This document shows positions 43,633 through 52,067 of a DNA stretch of 64,000 nucleotides, piece by piece. Within the stretch, counting starts at the first letter, position 1. The number at the start of each line of letters is the position of its first letter. A program made the translations under genes and the position numbers. Below the pieces are notes generated by a model. The model was not told where the DNA came from and searched no databases. It was given only the letters and a program-made list of their open reading frames with translations. Source of the DNA: DATKSS01 sp035468355 (lineage in GTDB: Bacteria > Chloroflexota > Dormibacteria > Dormibacterales > Dormibacteraceae); contig DATITA010000120.1 in assembly GCA_035468355.1 (NCBI GenBank), forward strand, positions 1 through 64,000, in the 5' to 3' direction.

Positions 43633-45200
43633 CCGACTCGCGCACAAACGACAGCGGCCTACCGCTCAAGCCTGTCTACTCCGCCGCGGACCGTGCGGCC
43701 GAGGAGCCACCGCCAGGGACGTTTCCCTTCACGCGCGGCATCCACCGGGACATGTACCGCGGGCGCTTGTGGACGATGCGCCAGTACGCGGGCTTCGGCA
43801 GCGCCGCCGAGTCGAACCAGCGATACAGGTTCCTGCTCGAGCGGGGGCAGACCGGCCTCTCGGTCGCCTTCGACCTGCCGACCCAGATCGGTTACGACTC
43901 CGACGATCCGATGGCCAACGGCGAGGTGGGCAAGGTCGGCGTGGCGATCGACTCGCTGGAGGACATGGAGGTGCTGCTCAAGGACATCCCGCTCGACAAG
44001 GTCTCGACGTCGATGACCATCAACGCCACCGCCTCGATGCTGCTGCTGCTCTACGAGCTGGTGGCCGAGAAGCAGGGATGCCCTCCGGGAAAGATCACCG
44101 GCACGGTGCAGAACGACATCCTCAAGGAGTACGCCGCGCGCGGGACGTACATCTTCCCGCCCAAGCCCTCGATGCGCCTGATCACCGACCTCTTTTCGTA
44201 CTGCGGCCGGCACCTGCCGAGCTGGAACACGATCTCGATCTCCGGCTACCACATCCGTGAGGCGGGATCGACGGCGGCGGAGGAGATCGCGTTCACGCTC
44301 GGCCACGCGATCGCGTACGTCGAGGCGGCGAAGGTCGCCGGGCTTGCGGTCGACGATTTCGCGCCGCATCTCTCCTTCTTCTTCGCCTCGCACATGGATT
44401 TTTTCGAAGAGGTCGCCAAGTTCCGCGCCGCCCGGCGCATCTGGGCCCGAGTGATGCGCGACCGCTTCCAGGCGACCGACCAGCGGTCGCTGGCCTTGCG
44501 CTTCCACACGCAGACGGGCGGGGTGACGCTGACCGCGCAGCAGCCGCTGACCAACGTCGTCCGGACCGCGCTCGAAGCCATGAGCGCCGTCCTCGGGGGC
44601 ACCCAGTCTCTGCACACGAACGGTTACGACGAGGCTCTTGGCTTGCCGTCGCAAAGCGCGGCCGAGCTTGCGCTGCGAACCCAGCAGGTGATCGGATACG
44701 AGACCGCCGTGCCGCTGGTCGCGGACCCTCTCGGCGGGTCTTATTACGTGGAGAGCCTTACGGACAAGGTCGAGCAGGAGGCGGGCTCGATCATGGCCGA
44801 GATCGACGAGCGCGGCGGAGCGGTCGCATGCATCGAGGCGGGGTGGACCCAGCGGCGAATCGCCGAAAGCGCCTACCGGCTGCAGCAGAGGATCGAGGCC
44901 GGCGAGCGCGTGGTGGTGGGCGTCAACCGCTACACCGAGACGCAATCGTCCCCCGTGGAGATCACCAGGGTCAGCCCGCAACACCAGGTCGCGCAGACAA
45001 GAGCCCTCGAGCGGCTGCGGGCCAGGCGTTCGAAGGAAGCTGTCGCGCGTGACCTTGCCGATCTCGACCGCGCGGCGCGCGGCTCCGGCAACCTCATGCC
45101 GCCGCTGAAAGCAGCGCTGGCCGATTACGCGACGATCGGCGAGTGCTGCGCGGTGCTTCGCGAAGTCTTCGGCGAATACCGACCAGGGGAGGCGGCATGA
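43629..45200 (+). CDS. Methylmalonyl-CoA mutase large subunit (catalytic, lacks B12 domain)
   Basis: 523 aa TIM-barrel subunit. Substrate-determining residues align with methylmalonyl-CoA mutase: Tyr53 in MRQYAGFG, Gln161 in GTVQNDILKEY, Arg171 in RGTYIFPP and His208 in SISGYHIREAGS. Their spacing equals Tyr89/Gln197/Arg207/His244 of the Propionibacterium enzyme. No cobalamin-binding domain follows; the only DxHxxG subunit in the window is at 62983. It makes succinyl-CoA from methylmalonyl-CoA. Coupled to mce upstream and, through an 11-codon mini-frame, to the carboxyltransferase downstream. Confidence 0.94.
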   Translation: MTDSRTNDSGLPLKPVYSAADRAAEEPPPGTFPFTRGIHRDMYRGRLWTMRQYAGFGSAAESNQRYRFLLERGQTGLSVAFDLPTQIGYDSDDPMANGEVGKVGVAIDSLEDMEVLLKDIPLDKVSTSMTINATASMLLLLYELVAEKQGCPPGKITGTVQNDILKEYAARGTYIFPPKPSMRLITDLFSYCGRHLPSWNTISISGYHIREAGSTAAEEIAFTLGHAIAYVEAAKVAGLAVDDFAPHLSFFFASHMDFFEEVAKFRAARRIWARVMRDRFQATDQRSLALRFHTQTGGVTLTAQQPLTNVVRTALEAMSAVLGGTQSLHTNGYDEALGLPSQSAAELALRTQQVIGYETAVPLVADPLGGSYYVESLTDKVEQEAGSIMAEIDERGGAVACIEAGWTQRRIAESAYRLQQRIEAGERVVVGVNRYTETQSSPVEITRVSPQHQVAQTRALERLRARRSKEAVARDLADLDRAARGSGNLMPPLKAALADYATIGECCAVLREVFGEYRPGEAA

Positions 45201-45232
45201 TGAGCGAGCAACCGGCCGTGATCCAACGCTGA
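45197..45232 (+). other. 11-codon mini-ORF bridging mutase and carboxyltransferase
   Basis: ATGATGAGC... encodes MMSEQPAVIQR. It starts within the mutase stop (ATGA) and ends in TGATG with the next ATG. Such a mini-frame could carry terminating ribosomes to the carboxyltransferase start, or be a remnant of a deleted small gene. Confidence 0.35.
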
Positions 45233-46797
45233 TGCCGGAAACCCCGCGACACCGCAAGGTCGACCCGTTGAACCAGCTTCGCCAGCGGAAATACGAAGCC
45301 GGTCACGGTGACGCCGAGGCGTTCAACCGGCAGCACTCGAAGGGCAGGCTCACCGCGCGTGAGCGAATCGCGCGCCTCGTCGACCGCAACTCGTTCGAAG
45401 AGATCGACATCTTCGCCACGCACCGCGCGCGCGGCTTCGGCATGGAGGACAGGCGCATCGCGGGTGACGGTGTCGTCACGGGCATGGGCAAGATCGAAGG
45501 CCGCGACGTGGTGCTGTTTAGCCACGACGCTTCCGTCTTCGGCGGCTCGCTGGGCGAGGTCTTCGCCGAGAAGGTGATCAAGGTCATGGACCTTGCGCTG
45601 CGCAACCGCATCCCGATCATCGGTATCAACGACTCGGGCGGAGCGCGCATCCAGGAGGGCGTGGTCTCGCTCGCCGGTTACACGGAGATCTTCTGGCGCA
45701 ACGTCGAGGCCAGCGGCCTCATCCCGCAGCTGAGCCTCGTCCTGGGGCCATGCACCGGGGGCGCGGTCTACTCTCCCGCGATCACGGACTTCACCTTCAT
45801 GGTCCATGGGGTCGGCTACATGTTCATCACGGGCCCGGAGGTGATCCGGGTCACCACCGGCGAGGAGGTCACGTTTGACTCGCTCGGTGGGGCCGAGGTG
45901 CACAACGTCAAGTCGGGTGTGGCCCACTTCCTCGCGGAGAGCGAGGACGAGTGCTTTGCGCAGGTGCGCCGTCTTTTCAAGTACATCCCGCAGAGCTGCG
46001 AGGAACCGCCGGCGTCGGTCGAGCCCACCGACGACCCGGAGAGGGAGGCGGCGGGCCTCGCCACGATCATCCCCGACAACCCAAAGGAGCCCTACGACAT
46101 CAAGCAGGTCGTCCAGATGGTCGTGGACCACGGCGATTTCTTCGAGGTCCAGCCCTACTTCGCGATGAACATCGTCGTCGGCTTCGCGCATCTTGACGGG
46201 CATCCGGTGGGGGTGGTCGCCAACCAGCCGAAGGTTATGGCGGGGGCGCTTGACATCAATGCGTCCGTCAAGGCGGCGCGCTTCGTGCGCTTCTGCGACG
46301 CGTTCAACATCCCCCTGGTCACTTTCGTCGACGTGCCGGGTTTCCTCCCTGGCACGGCGCAGGAGTACGGCGGCATCATCCGTCACGGGGCCAAGCTCCT
46401 GTACGCATACAGCGAGGCGACGGTGCCGAAGCTCACCGTGATCACGCGCAAGGCATATGGAGGCGCTTATTGCGTCATGTGCTCCAAGCACGTTCGCGCC
46501 GATTTCAACGTCGCGTGGCCGACCGCCGAGATCGCGGTCATGGGGCCTGAAGGGGCGGTGAACATCATCTTCCACCGCGAGTTGGAGGCGGCGGCGGAGC
46601 CGGTAGAGCGGCGGCGGGAGCTGGTCACCGAGTACACGGAGCGATTCGCCAACCCTTACATCGCCGCGGAACGGGGGTACATCGATGATGTGATCGAGCC
46701 GGGCCGGACGCGGCGGGAGCTGATCCGGGCGCTGCGAATCGCGATGCGCAAGGAGCGGCGGCGCAGCCCACGCTGGCACGGAAACATCCCGCTCTAG
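45232..46797 (+). CDS. pccB: Acyl-CoA carboxylase carboxyltransferase (propionyl-CoA carboxylase beta)
   Basis: 521 aa crotonase-fold carboxyltransferase. LTARERIARLVDRNSFEEID, GINDSGGARIQEGVVSLAGY and GPCTGGAVYSPAI in the N-terminal half; FVDVPGFLPGTAQEYGGIIRHGAKLLYAY and RKAYGGAYCVMCSKH in the C-terminal half. Length and position after mce and the mutase favour propionyl-CoA as substrate. The biotin carboxylase/carrier subunit is not in the window. Methylmalonyl-CoA decarboxylase alpha subunit is the alternative within this family. Confidence 0.93.
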   Translation: MPETPRHRKVDPLNQLRQRKYEAGHGDAEAFNRQHSKGRLTARERIARLVDRNSFEEIDIFATHRARGFGMEDRRIAGDGVVTGMGKIEGRDVVLFSHDASVFGGSLGEVFAEKVIKVMDLALRNRIPIIGINDSGGARIQEGVVSLAGYTEIFWRNVEASGLIPQLSLVLGPCTGGAVYSPAITDFTFMVHGVGYMFITGPEVIRVTTGEEVTFDSLGGAEVHNVKSGVAHFLAESEDECFAQVRRLFKYIPQSCEEPPASVEPTDDPEREAAGLATIIPDNPKEPYDIKQVVQMVVDHGDFFEVQPYFAMNIVVGFAHLDGHPVGVVANQPKVMAGALDINASVKAARFVRFCDAFNIPLVTFVDVPGFLPGTAQEYGGIIRHGAKLLYAYSEATVPKLTVITRKAYGGAYCVMCSKHVRADFNVAWPTAEIAVMGPEGAVNIIFHRELEAAAEPVERRRELVTEYTERFANPYIAAERGYIDDVIEPGRTRRELIRALRIAMRKERRRSPRWHGNIPL

Positions 46798-47051
46798 GGG
46801 GTCGTCGGGGGGTGCAAATTCCACGCTCGGTTTGGCTCGATGCGGGCTAAAGGGACCGGGAAGGGGTGTCGGCGCGAGGCCATGGTGAGACCAAGGCACG
46901 CGGGCGGCGTTGTGAACAGGTGCTAGCCCGAGAAGTGGCGTAGAGAGCAACCCGGGAGGCCGGGCAATGCCGACAGCGAAGAGATTGTCAGGGGCGGCCG
47001 GTGGGACGTGACTCTGCCCGAGAAATAGCCACGTCTTAACGAGCAATTCGC
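46798..47051. other. Non-coding stretch before the HNH gene
   Basis: About 250 bp without a credible reading frame on either strand. It contains a short imprecise direct repeat (GCCCGAGAA at about 46926 and 47020) but no hairpin-plus-T-run or RNA gene that I recognise. Confidence 0.4.
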
Positions 47052-47080
47052 TTGACTAGCGAACGTTTGTTTGGTATTCT
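47052..47080 (+). promoter_or_regulatory. Strong promoter with SOS-like box in the spacer (HNH gene)
   Basis: TTGACT (47052-47057) and TATTCT (47075-47080) are 17 bp apart, and the ATG follows 6 nt later, so the mRNA would be leaderless. The segment 47059-47074, GCGAACGTTTGTTTGG, resembles the mycobacterial LexA box (TCGAAC-N4-GTTYGA). TTCGCT/AGCGAA also form a palindrome around the -35. Confidence 0.65.
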
Positions 47081-47086
47081 GTCTTT

Positions 47087-48208
47087 ATGCTCGCGACGCA
47101 AGACGTCTGTGTCTCCAGGAACGACGAACTTCGCACGCATCTGATCCAGAGCCGGCGCGCGCTCGACGTGCAAGAGCTTGCATTCGCCCAGGCGGCTGCC
47201 GACTTTGCCGCTTCCGACGCCTGGGAGGAGGACGGCTCGGTCAGCGCGATCGACTGGATGCGCTTCAACTGCCACATGACGGCGGGCGCCGCCGCCAACG
47301 CGATCGCCGTGGGCGAGACGCTGGCGCAGATGCCCGAGAGCCATCAGGCCCTGGTCGATGCCGAGATCGGCTACGCCCACGTGGCCGTGATGGCCCGGAC
47401 GGCCCAGGCGCTCGGAGACCGGTTTGACGAGCGCCTCCTGGTCGACAAGGCCAGGGAGAGCTCGCCCGGCAAGTTCTTCTACATCTGCCACCACGCGCGG
47501 CACGCGGCTGACCCGAAGCAATACGCGGCCGAGGAGGCCGAGCGCGTCGAGCAGCGGCGCCTGAAGCTGAGCACCTGGATGGACGGATCGCTGCTTATCA
47601 GTGGGGTCCTCGACCCTGTCGGCGGCGCCGCGGTTCGGACCGCGCTGGAGCCTTTGGCGCGCAAGTCAGGAGCGCATGACGACCGCGATCTCGAAAGGCG
47701 GCAGGCCGATGCCCTCGTCGAGCTCGCCTCGGGCGGTGGGTCGCAGGCTCAGCTCCAGGTCACGACCTCGCTCGAGACCTTGATGGGCCTGCTGGGCGCT
47801 CCGGCGGCGGAGATGGAGCATTCGCTGCCTGTTTCGTCCGAGACTGTCGAGCGGCTGTCCTGTGACTCGAGCATCGCCCGCGTCCTGCTGGACTCGGAAT
47901 CGGTGGTCGTCGACGTCGGGCGCTCGAGGCGCGTGGTGTCTGAGCCCGCGCGGCGCGCGTTGGCGGCGCGAGACGGTCAGTGCAGATGGCCTCGATGTGA
48001 CAGGCCGCCTTCCCGCAGCGCAGCTCATCACGTGGTGCATTGGATCCGGGGCGGACCCACTGATCTGGACAATCTGATCCTCCTCTGCCATCGGCACCAT
48101 CGGATGGTCCACGAGGGAGGCTGGCAGCTGGTGAAATCAGGCGAGGGCTCGGTGCTGACCATTCCGCCGACTGTCACCTTCGGGCCGCCGTCGCGCGCGC
48201 CCGACTAG
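47087..48208 (+). CDS. DUF222 / 13E12-type HNH endonuclease family protein
   Basis: 373 aa. The N-terminal DUF222 helical part has AIDWMRFNCHMTAGAAANAIAVGE and LVDAEIGYAHVAVMARTAQAL. The C-terminal HNH domain has RDGQCRWPRCDRPPSRSAAHHVVHWIRGGPTDLDNLILLCHRHHRMVHEGGW with zinc Cys, HH, Asn and His. This is the REP13E12-like family common in Actinobacteria and often regarded as selfish or SOS-linked. No intron or intein host is visible. It is monocistronic with its own promoter. Confidence 0.92.
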   Translation: MLATQDVCVSRNDELRTHLIQSRRALDVQELAFAQAAADFAASDAWEEDGSVSAIDWMRFNCHMTAGAAANAIAVGETLAQMPESHQALVDAEIGYAHVAVMARTAQALGDRFDERLLVDKARESSPGKFFYICHHARHAADPKQYAAEEAERVEQRRLKLSTWMDGSLLISGVLDPVGGAAVRTALEPLARKSGAHDDRDLERRQADALVELASGGGSQAQLQVTTSLETLMGLLGAPAAEMEHSLPVSSETVERLSCDSSIARVLLDSESVVVDVGRSRRVVSEPARRALAARDGQCRWPRCDRPPSRSAAHHVVHWIRGGPTDLDNLILLCHRHHRMVHEGGWQLVKSGEGSVLTIPPTVTFGPPSRAPD

Positions 48209-48264
48209 CCCGATCAGGCCGCCTCTCATAATTAGGCTGTGACGGGACTGGACGCGGCCCACAG

Positions 48265-49407
48265 TTGAAGCTGCTCGAGTACCAGGCCAAGGAGGTCCTT
48301 TCCTCCCTTGGCATCGCGATCCCGCCCGGGCGCGTGGCCCGCACACCCGACGAGGCAGCCGCTGCGTGCGCGGAGCTGGGCCCGGTCGCCGTCAAGGCCC
48401 AGGTTCCGGTCGGCGGCCGTGGCAAGGCTGGCGGCATCAAGCTCGCCAAATCGCCGGAAGAGGCGCGCGCCGCGGCCGCGCAGATCATCGGCATGGATAT
48501 CAAGGGATTCAAGGTGCCGCTGGTCTATTGCGAGTCCGCGCTGGAGATCGAGCGTGAGATCTATCTCGGTTTCACGGTCGATCGCGACGCGCGCGCCAAC
48601 ATCCTGATGCTCTCGGCCAAGGGCGGGATGGAGATCGAGCAGGTGGCGGAGGAGTCGCCCGCGTCGATCGCGCGCCTCTATCCCAACCCGTGGCGCGGCC
48701 CGCTGGATTTCGAGCTGGCGCAGCTGGTGTACGAGGCCGACCTCGGTGCGCTCGCCCGCCCGCTGACGGCCCTGATCAAGAAGCTGTACCGCGCGATCCC
48801 CGACCTCGACGCGCTGACCGCCGAGATCAACCCCCTGGTCGTCACCAAGAAGGGTGAGGTGATCGCCGGCGACGCCAAGCTCGAGATCGACGACAACGCG
48901 ATGTGGAGGCACAAGGACCTCGAGGCGAAATACGGTTCGGTCCTCGAAGGCGACCCGTACGAGGTCGAGGCGAAGAAGCGCGGTCTGACCTACGTGTCCC
49001 TGGGCGGCGACATCGGCATCATCGGGAATGGCGCCGGGCTCTGCATGGGCACGCTGGATCTCGTGCAGCGCGCGGGCGGCCGGCCGGCGAATTTCTGTGA
49101 CATCGGCGGCGGCGCCAAAGCCGAGGTGGTCGAGAACGCGCTCGCCGTGATCCTCATGAACCCGGACGTCAAGGGTGTGGTCATGAACGTGTTCGGTGGG
49201 ATCACGCGGGGCGACGAGGTGGCGAAAGGCCTCGTGGCGGCGCGCGACAACCTCAAGATGAAGGTGCCCCTGGTCGTGCGGCTCAGCGGCACGCGCGCCG
49301 ATGAGGGCCGCGAAATCCTGAAGCAGAACGGCATCGAGCCAGGCGTGAGCGCCTGGGAAGCGGCGCAGAAGATCGTGGAGCTGACTTCCACGGCGGGCCG
49401 CGCATGA
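48265..49407 (+). CDS. sucC: Succinyl-CoA synthetase beta subunit (ADP-forming)
   Basis: 380 aa, TTG start (product begins MKLLEYQAKEVLSSLGI). ATP-grasp domain with VKAQVPVGGRGKAGGIKLA, AEINPLVVTKKGEVIAGDAKLEID, GNGAGLCMGTLDLV and VMNVFGGITRGDEVAKGL. It joins SucD to convert succinyl-CoA to succinate with ATP formation, downstream of the mutase pathway. The stop overlaps the sucD ATG. Confidence 0.96.
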   Translation: MKLLEYQAKEVLSSLGIAIPPGRVARTPDEAAAACAELGPVAVKAQVPVGGRGKAGGIKLAKSPEEARAAAAQIIGMDIKGFKVPLVYCESALEIEREIYLGFTVDRDARANILMLSAKGGMEIEQVAEESPASIARLYPNPWRGPLDFELAQLVYEADLGALARPLTALIKKLYRAIPDLDALTAEINPLVVTKKGEVIAGDAKLEIDDNAMWRHKDLEAKYGSVLEGDPYEVEAKKRGLTYVSLGGDIGIIGNGAGLCMGTLDLVQRAGGRPANFCDIGGGAKAEVVENALAVILMNPDVKGVVMNVFGGITRGDEVAKGLVAARDNLKMKVPLVVRLSGTRADEGREILKQNGIEPGVSAWEAAQKIVELTSTAGRA

Positions 49408-50264
49408 GCATCCTCCTCGACGCCACTACCAAGGTGATCGTCCAGGGCATCACGGGGCGTGAGGGCACCTTTCACGCCGAGCAGATGCAGGCGCTCGGCA
49501 CCATGGTCGTGGGCGGGACAAGCCCTGGCAAGGGTGGAACCACGCACCTCTCGGTGCCGGTCTTCAACACGGTCGCCGATGCTGTCAAAGCCACGGGCGC
49601 GACGGCGTCGGGGATCTTCGTGCCGCCTCCCTTCGCCGCCGACGCGATCATGGAAGCGGCCGCGGCCGGGATCACCCTGATCGTGTGCATCACGGAGGGG
49701 ATTCCGATCCAGGACATGATCAACGTCAAGGACTACCTCCGCGGCCATCCCCAGGCCCGCCTGATCGGGCCCAACTGTCCCGGCCTCATAACCCCGGGCG
49801 CGGCCAAGATCGGCATCATCCCCCAGAGCATCACCCGGCCCGGCCACGTCGGCCTGGTCTCACGCAGCGGCACCCTCACGTACGAGGTGGCCACGGCCCT
49901 CAGCGCAGCCGGGCTCGGCCAGTCGACGATCGTTGGGATCGGCGGCGACCCCGTGCTGGGCCTGACCTTTCGCGACGTGGTCGAGCTGTTCGAGAAGGAT
50001 CCCGGGACGACGCACCTGGTGGTGATCGGTGAGATCGGAGGCAGCGACGAAGAGCACGCGGCGGAGGTGCTCGCGCGCGGGACCCGCCTCAAGACGGTCG
50101 CGTTCATCTCCGGCCGCACCGCCCCCGAAGGCAAGCGCATGGGCCATGCGGGAGCCATCATCTCGGGCAACCGCGGCACCGCGAAGAGCAAGGAAGAGGC
50201 CTTCCGCAAAGCCGGCGTCGCCGTCGCAGAGACGACCGATCAGATTGTGGGCCTCCTCGGATGA
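49404..50264 (+). CDS. sucD: Succinyl-CoA synthetase alpha subunit
   Basis: 286 aa. KVIVQGITGREGTFHAEQM (CoA/NAD-type fold), GGTSPGKGGTTHL, LIGPNCPGLITPG and the phosphorylated His in GHAGAIISGNRGTAKSKEEAFRKAGV. Partner of SucC; the stop overlaps the DUF2752 gene. Confidence 0.96.
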   Translation: MSILLDATTKVIVQGITGREGTFHAEQMQALGTMVVGGTSPGKGGTTHLSVPVFNTVADAVKATGATASGIFVPPPFAADAIMEAAAAGITLIVCITEGIPIQDMINVKDYLRGHPQARLIGPNCPGLITPGAAKIGIIPQSITRPGHVGLVSRSGTLTYEVATALSAAGLGQSTIVGIGGDPVLGLTFRDVVELFEKDPGTTHLVVIGEIGGSDEEHAAEVLARGTRLKTVAFISGRTAPEGKRMGHAGAIISGNRGTAKSKEEAFRKAGVAVAETTDQIVGLLG

Positions 50265-50692
50265 GCGCGATTCCCGTCGCCTTGACACGGGCGGTACCGG
50301 GCGACCGGCTGCGCGATCTGGGCCTGTTTTCCGTGCTGGCCCTGTGGCTGGCTTACACCAGGATCTTCTGGGCCCTGCAGGCGGCTCACATCGCCATGCC
50401 TCCGTGCCCTTTCTATTACGTGACTGGACACCCCTGCCCCTTCTGTGGCGGCACCCGTTCCTTCGCCTATATGTGGCGAGGCGACGTGGCCGACGCGGTG
50501 AGGCTGTACCCACTCGGTCCCGCTCTGTTCGCCGGGGCGCTAGTGGGCGCTGCGGGCCTGTCGGCGGCCGCGATCACGGGCCGGACCTGGACCCCGAGGC
50601 TCACCACCTTGCAGTGGCGCGTCCTCGGCGTCGGAGCCCTCAGCGCGGTGCTGATGAGCTGGGCCCTCAAGGTGTTCATCCTCGGAAACTAG
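50261..50692 (+). CDS. DUF2752 membrane protein
   Basis: 143 aa with three hydrophobic segments. PPCPFYYVTGHPCPFCGGTRSFAYMWRGD is the DUF2752 signature (CPxCGxTR), followed by YPLGPALFAGALVGAAGL. The family's role is unknown; the two Cys in CPFC suggest a redox or metal site facing the membrane surface. ATGA overlap with sucD. Confidence 0.85.
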   Translation: MSAIPVALTRAVPGDRLRDLGLFSVLALWLAYTRIFWALQAAHIAMPPCPFYYVTGHPCPFCGGTRSFAYMWRGDVADAVRLYPLGPALFAGALVGAAGLSAAAITGRTWTPRLTTLQWRVLGVGALSAVLMSWALKVFILGN

Positions 50693-50702
50693 GCTCCGCC
50701 GG

Positions 50703-51158
50703 CTGTCCCCGGAAGATTGGGAAGTCTTCCGCGCCGTCCGCCTCGCAGCCTTGAAAGATGCGCCTTACGCATTCGCGTCGACGCACGAGCGCGAGGTGCG
50801 CGTCGGCGAGGACGACTGGCGCCGAAGGCTCGCCGGCAGGTGCCAGTTCCTGGCCGAGGTGGACGGCAACGCCGCGGGCACGGTCGGCGGTATCGCCGCG
50901 GATGACGGGACCGCCGCTCTCATCTCGATGTGGGTCGCCCCGAGCGCGCGTGGCAGAGGCGTGGGCGAGATGCTCGTGCAGGCGGTCCTCGATTGGGCAG
51001 GCGGTGAAGGCCACCCTGCCGTCCGCCTATGGTTTGCCGAAGGCAATGCCGCTGCCGAGCGGCTGTACGTGCGGTGCGGATTCGTTCGCACCGGGGCCAC
51101 GCAGCCGATCGTCCCCGGCCGGCCGCGCATGGAATTCGAGATGGAGCGCCTCCTCTAA
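50703..51158 (+). CDS. GNAT-family N-acetyltransferase
   Basis: About 151 aa. The acetyl-CoA motif is ISMWVAPSARGRGVGEMLVQAVLDWA; the C-terminal GNAAAERLYVRCGFVRTG is standard GNAT. The first canonical start (TTG 50751) would remove SPEDWEVFRAVRLAALKDAP, which matches the conserved GNAT beta1-alpha1 region. A CTG at 50703 is the best start, 10 nt after the previous stop. Substrate unknown. Tail-to-tail overlap of 4 nt with the hydrolase gene. Confidence 0.85.
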   Translation: MSPEDWEVFRAVRLAALKDAPYAFASTHEREVRVGEDDWRRRLAGRCQFLAEVDGNAAGTVGGIAADDGTAALISMWVAPSARGRGVGEMLVQAVLDWAGGEGHPAVRLWFAEGNAAAERLYVRCGFVRTGATQPIVPGRPRMEFEMERLL

Positions 51159-52060
51159 AAGGCGTCGCCCTGGATCATCCGCGCCACGACCGGGTAGACG
51201 AGCGCTGTGTTCTGCGCAGGGTGTGACGGATCGATCAGGTCTTGTGGAAGGCGGTCGGTGAGGGGGAACTCGTGCCGCGAGACCCGCGCGCCATGCGCGC
51301 GCCAAGCTTCGACCAGGCGGTATGTGAAGCGGTTCTCCACGCCCGGTTCGCCGGCGTTGGTCAGCACGGCGATGTCCTTTGCCTTCGGAGCCGCGGTCTG
51401 GGCGGCTATCGCCGTGTCGGACGCGATGTGAAAGAGCGACGCATAGGCGTGGGTCGAGAAGCGAGGATAGCCGTAGTCCGGCTTAAGGCGCTCCCTCAGC
51501 GACCGGTCCCACCAGAGGTAAAAGTTGGGCAGGGCTTGGGCGAGGGCGCCGACGCGGCGCTGGAGCACGCCCGGTATCCAGCGGAGTCCGAACATCGGCG
51601 CGATCAGGACAGCGCGTTCGACGTGCTCGTGGGTCTGCGCGAGATGGCCCGCCAGCGATCCGCCCAGGGACATCCCGGCCACCGTGATGTGTTCCCCGAG
51701 GCCGTGGGCGGCGTCCGCGGACCGGTTGGCGAGCGCGACCAGGTGCTCAGGGCGTAGCTCGGAGATCGACGTGTTCAACCGGTCCCGGTACCCATGACGC
51801 GGATAGCGCGGGATGAGCACGTTCCAGCCCTGCGCGTGAAACATCCTGCCGATCAGGTCGAACTGCTGTGGGCAGCTGGTGAATCCGTGGAGCAGCAGCA
51901 GGGCGCGTTTCGTCCGCGTCCCGTGCGAGTACAGGCGCGTGTGGCACACGGGATTCACGTTGGGCCCGTCGAGGTCCTCGAGGCCGTCTACGATCTTGAT
52001 CCCCTCGCGGTACAGCGCTTCGATCACCTTTTTCAATTTAGCGGCTGGCCGTGCAACCAT
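51155..52060 (-). CDS. Alpha/beta hydrolase (carboxylesterase/lipase-like)
   Basis: 301 aa from the ATG at 52060. LLLLHGFTSCPQQFDLIGRMFHAQGW, PRYPRHGYRDR, nucleophile elbow AGMSLGGSLAGHLA. The usual acid motif (GxxD) is not obvious (VLTNAGEPGVENRF) and the His is probably in DPSHPAQN, so the triad is only partly certain. The fold resembles carboxylesterase/monoacylglycerol lipase types. Divergent from the acyl-CoA dehydrogenase with 7 nt between starts. Confidence 0.8.
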   Translation of the reverse strand: MVARPAAKLKKVIEALYREGIKIVDGLEDLDGPNVNPVCHTRLYSHGTRTKRALLLLHGFTSCPQQFDLIGRMFHAQGWNVLIPRYPRHGYRDRLNTSISELRPEHLVALANRSADAAHGLGEHITVAGMSLGGSLAGHLAQTHEHVERAVLIAPMFGLRWIPGVLQRRVGALAQALPNFYLWWDRSLRERLKPDYGYPRFSTHAYASLFHIASDTAIAAQTAAPKAKDIAVLTNAGEPGVENRFTYRLVEAWRAHGARVSRHEFPLTDRLPQDLIDPSHPAQNTALVYPVVARMIQGDAF

Positions 52061-52067
52061 TGAGACG

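Noticed and set aside
46798..47051. Possible small RNA gene before the HNH gene
   Set aside because: No promoter-terminator pair, tRNA-like cloverleaf or conserved RNA motif could be seen.
47087..48208. Homing endonuclease within an intron or intein
   Set aside because: The HNH protein is a free-standing DUF222-type gene with its own promoter; no split host gene or splice motifs flank it.
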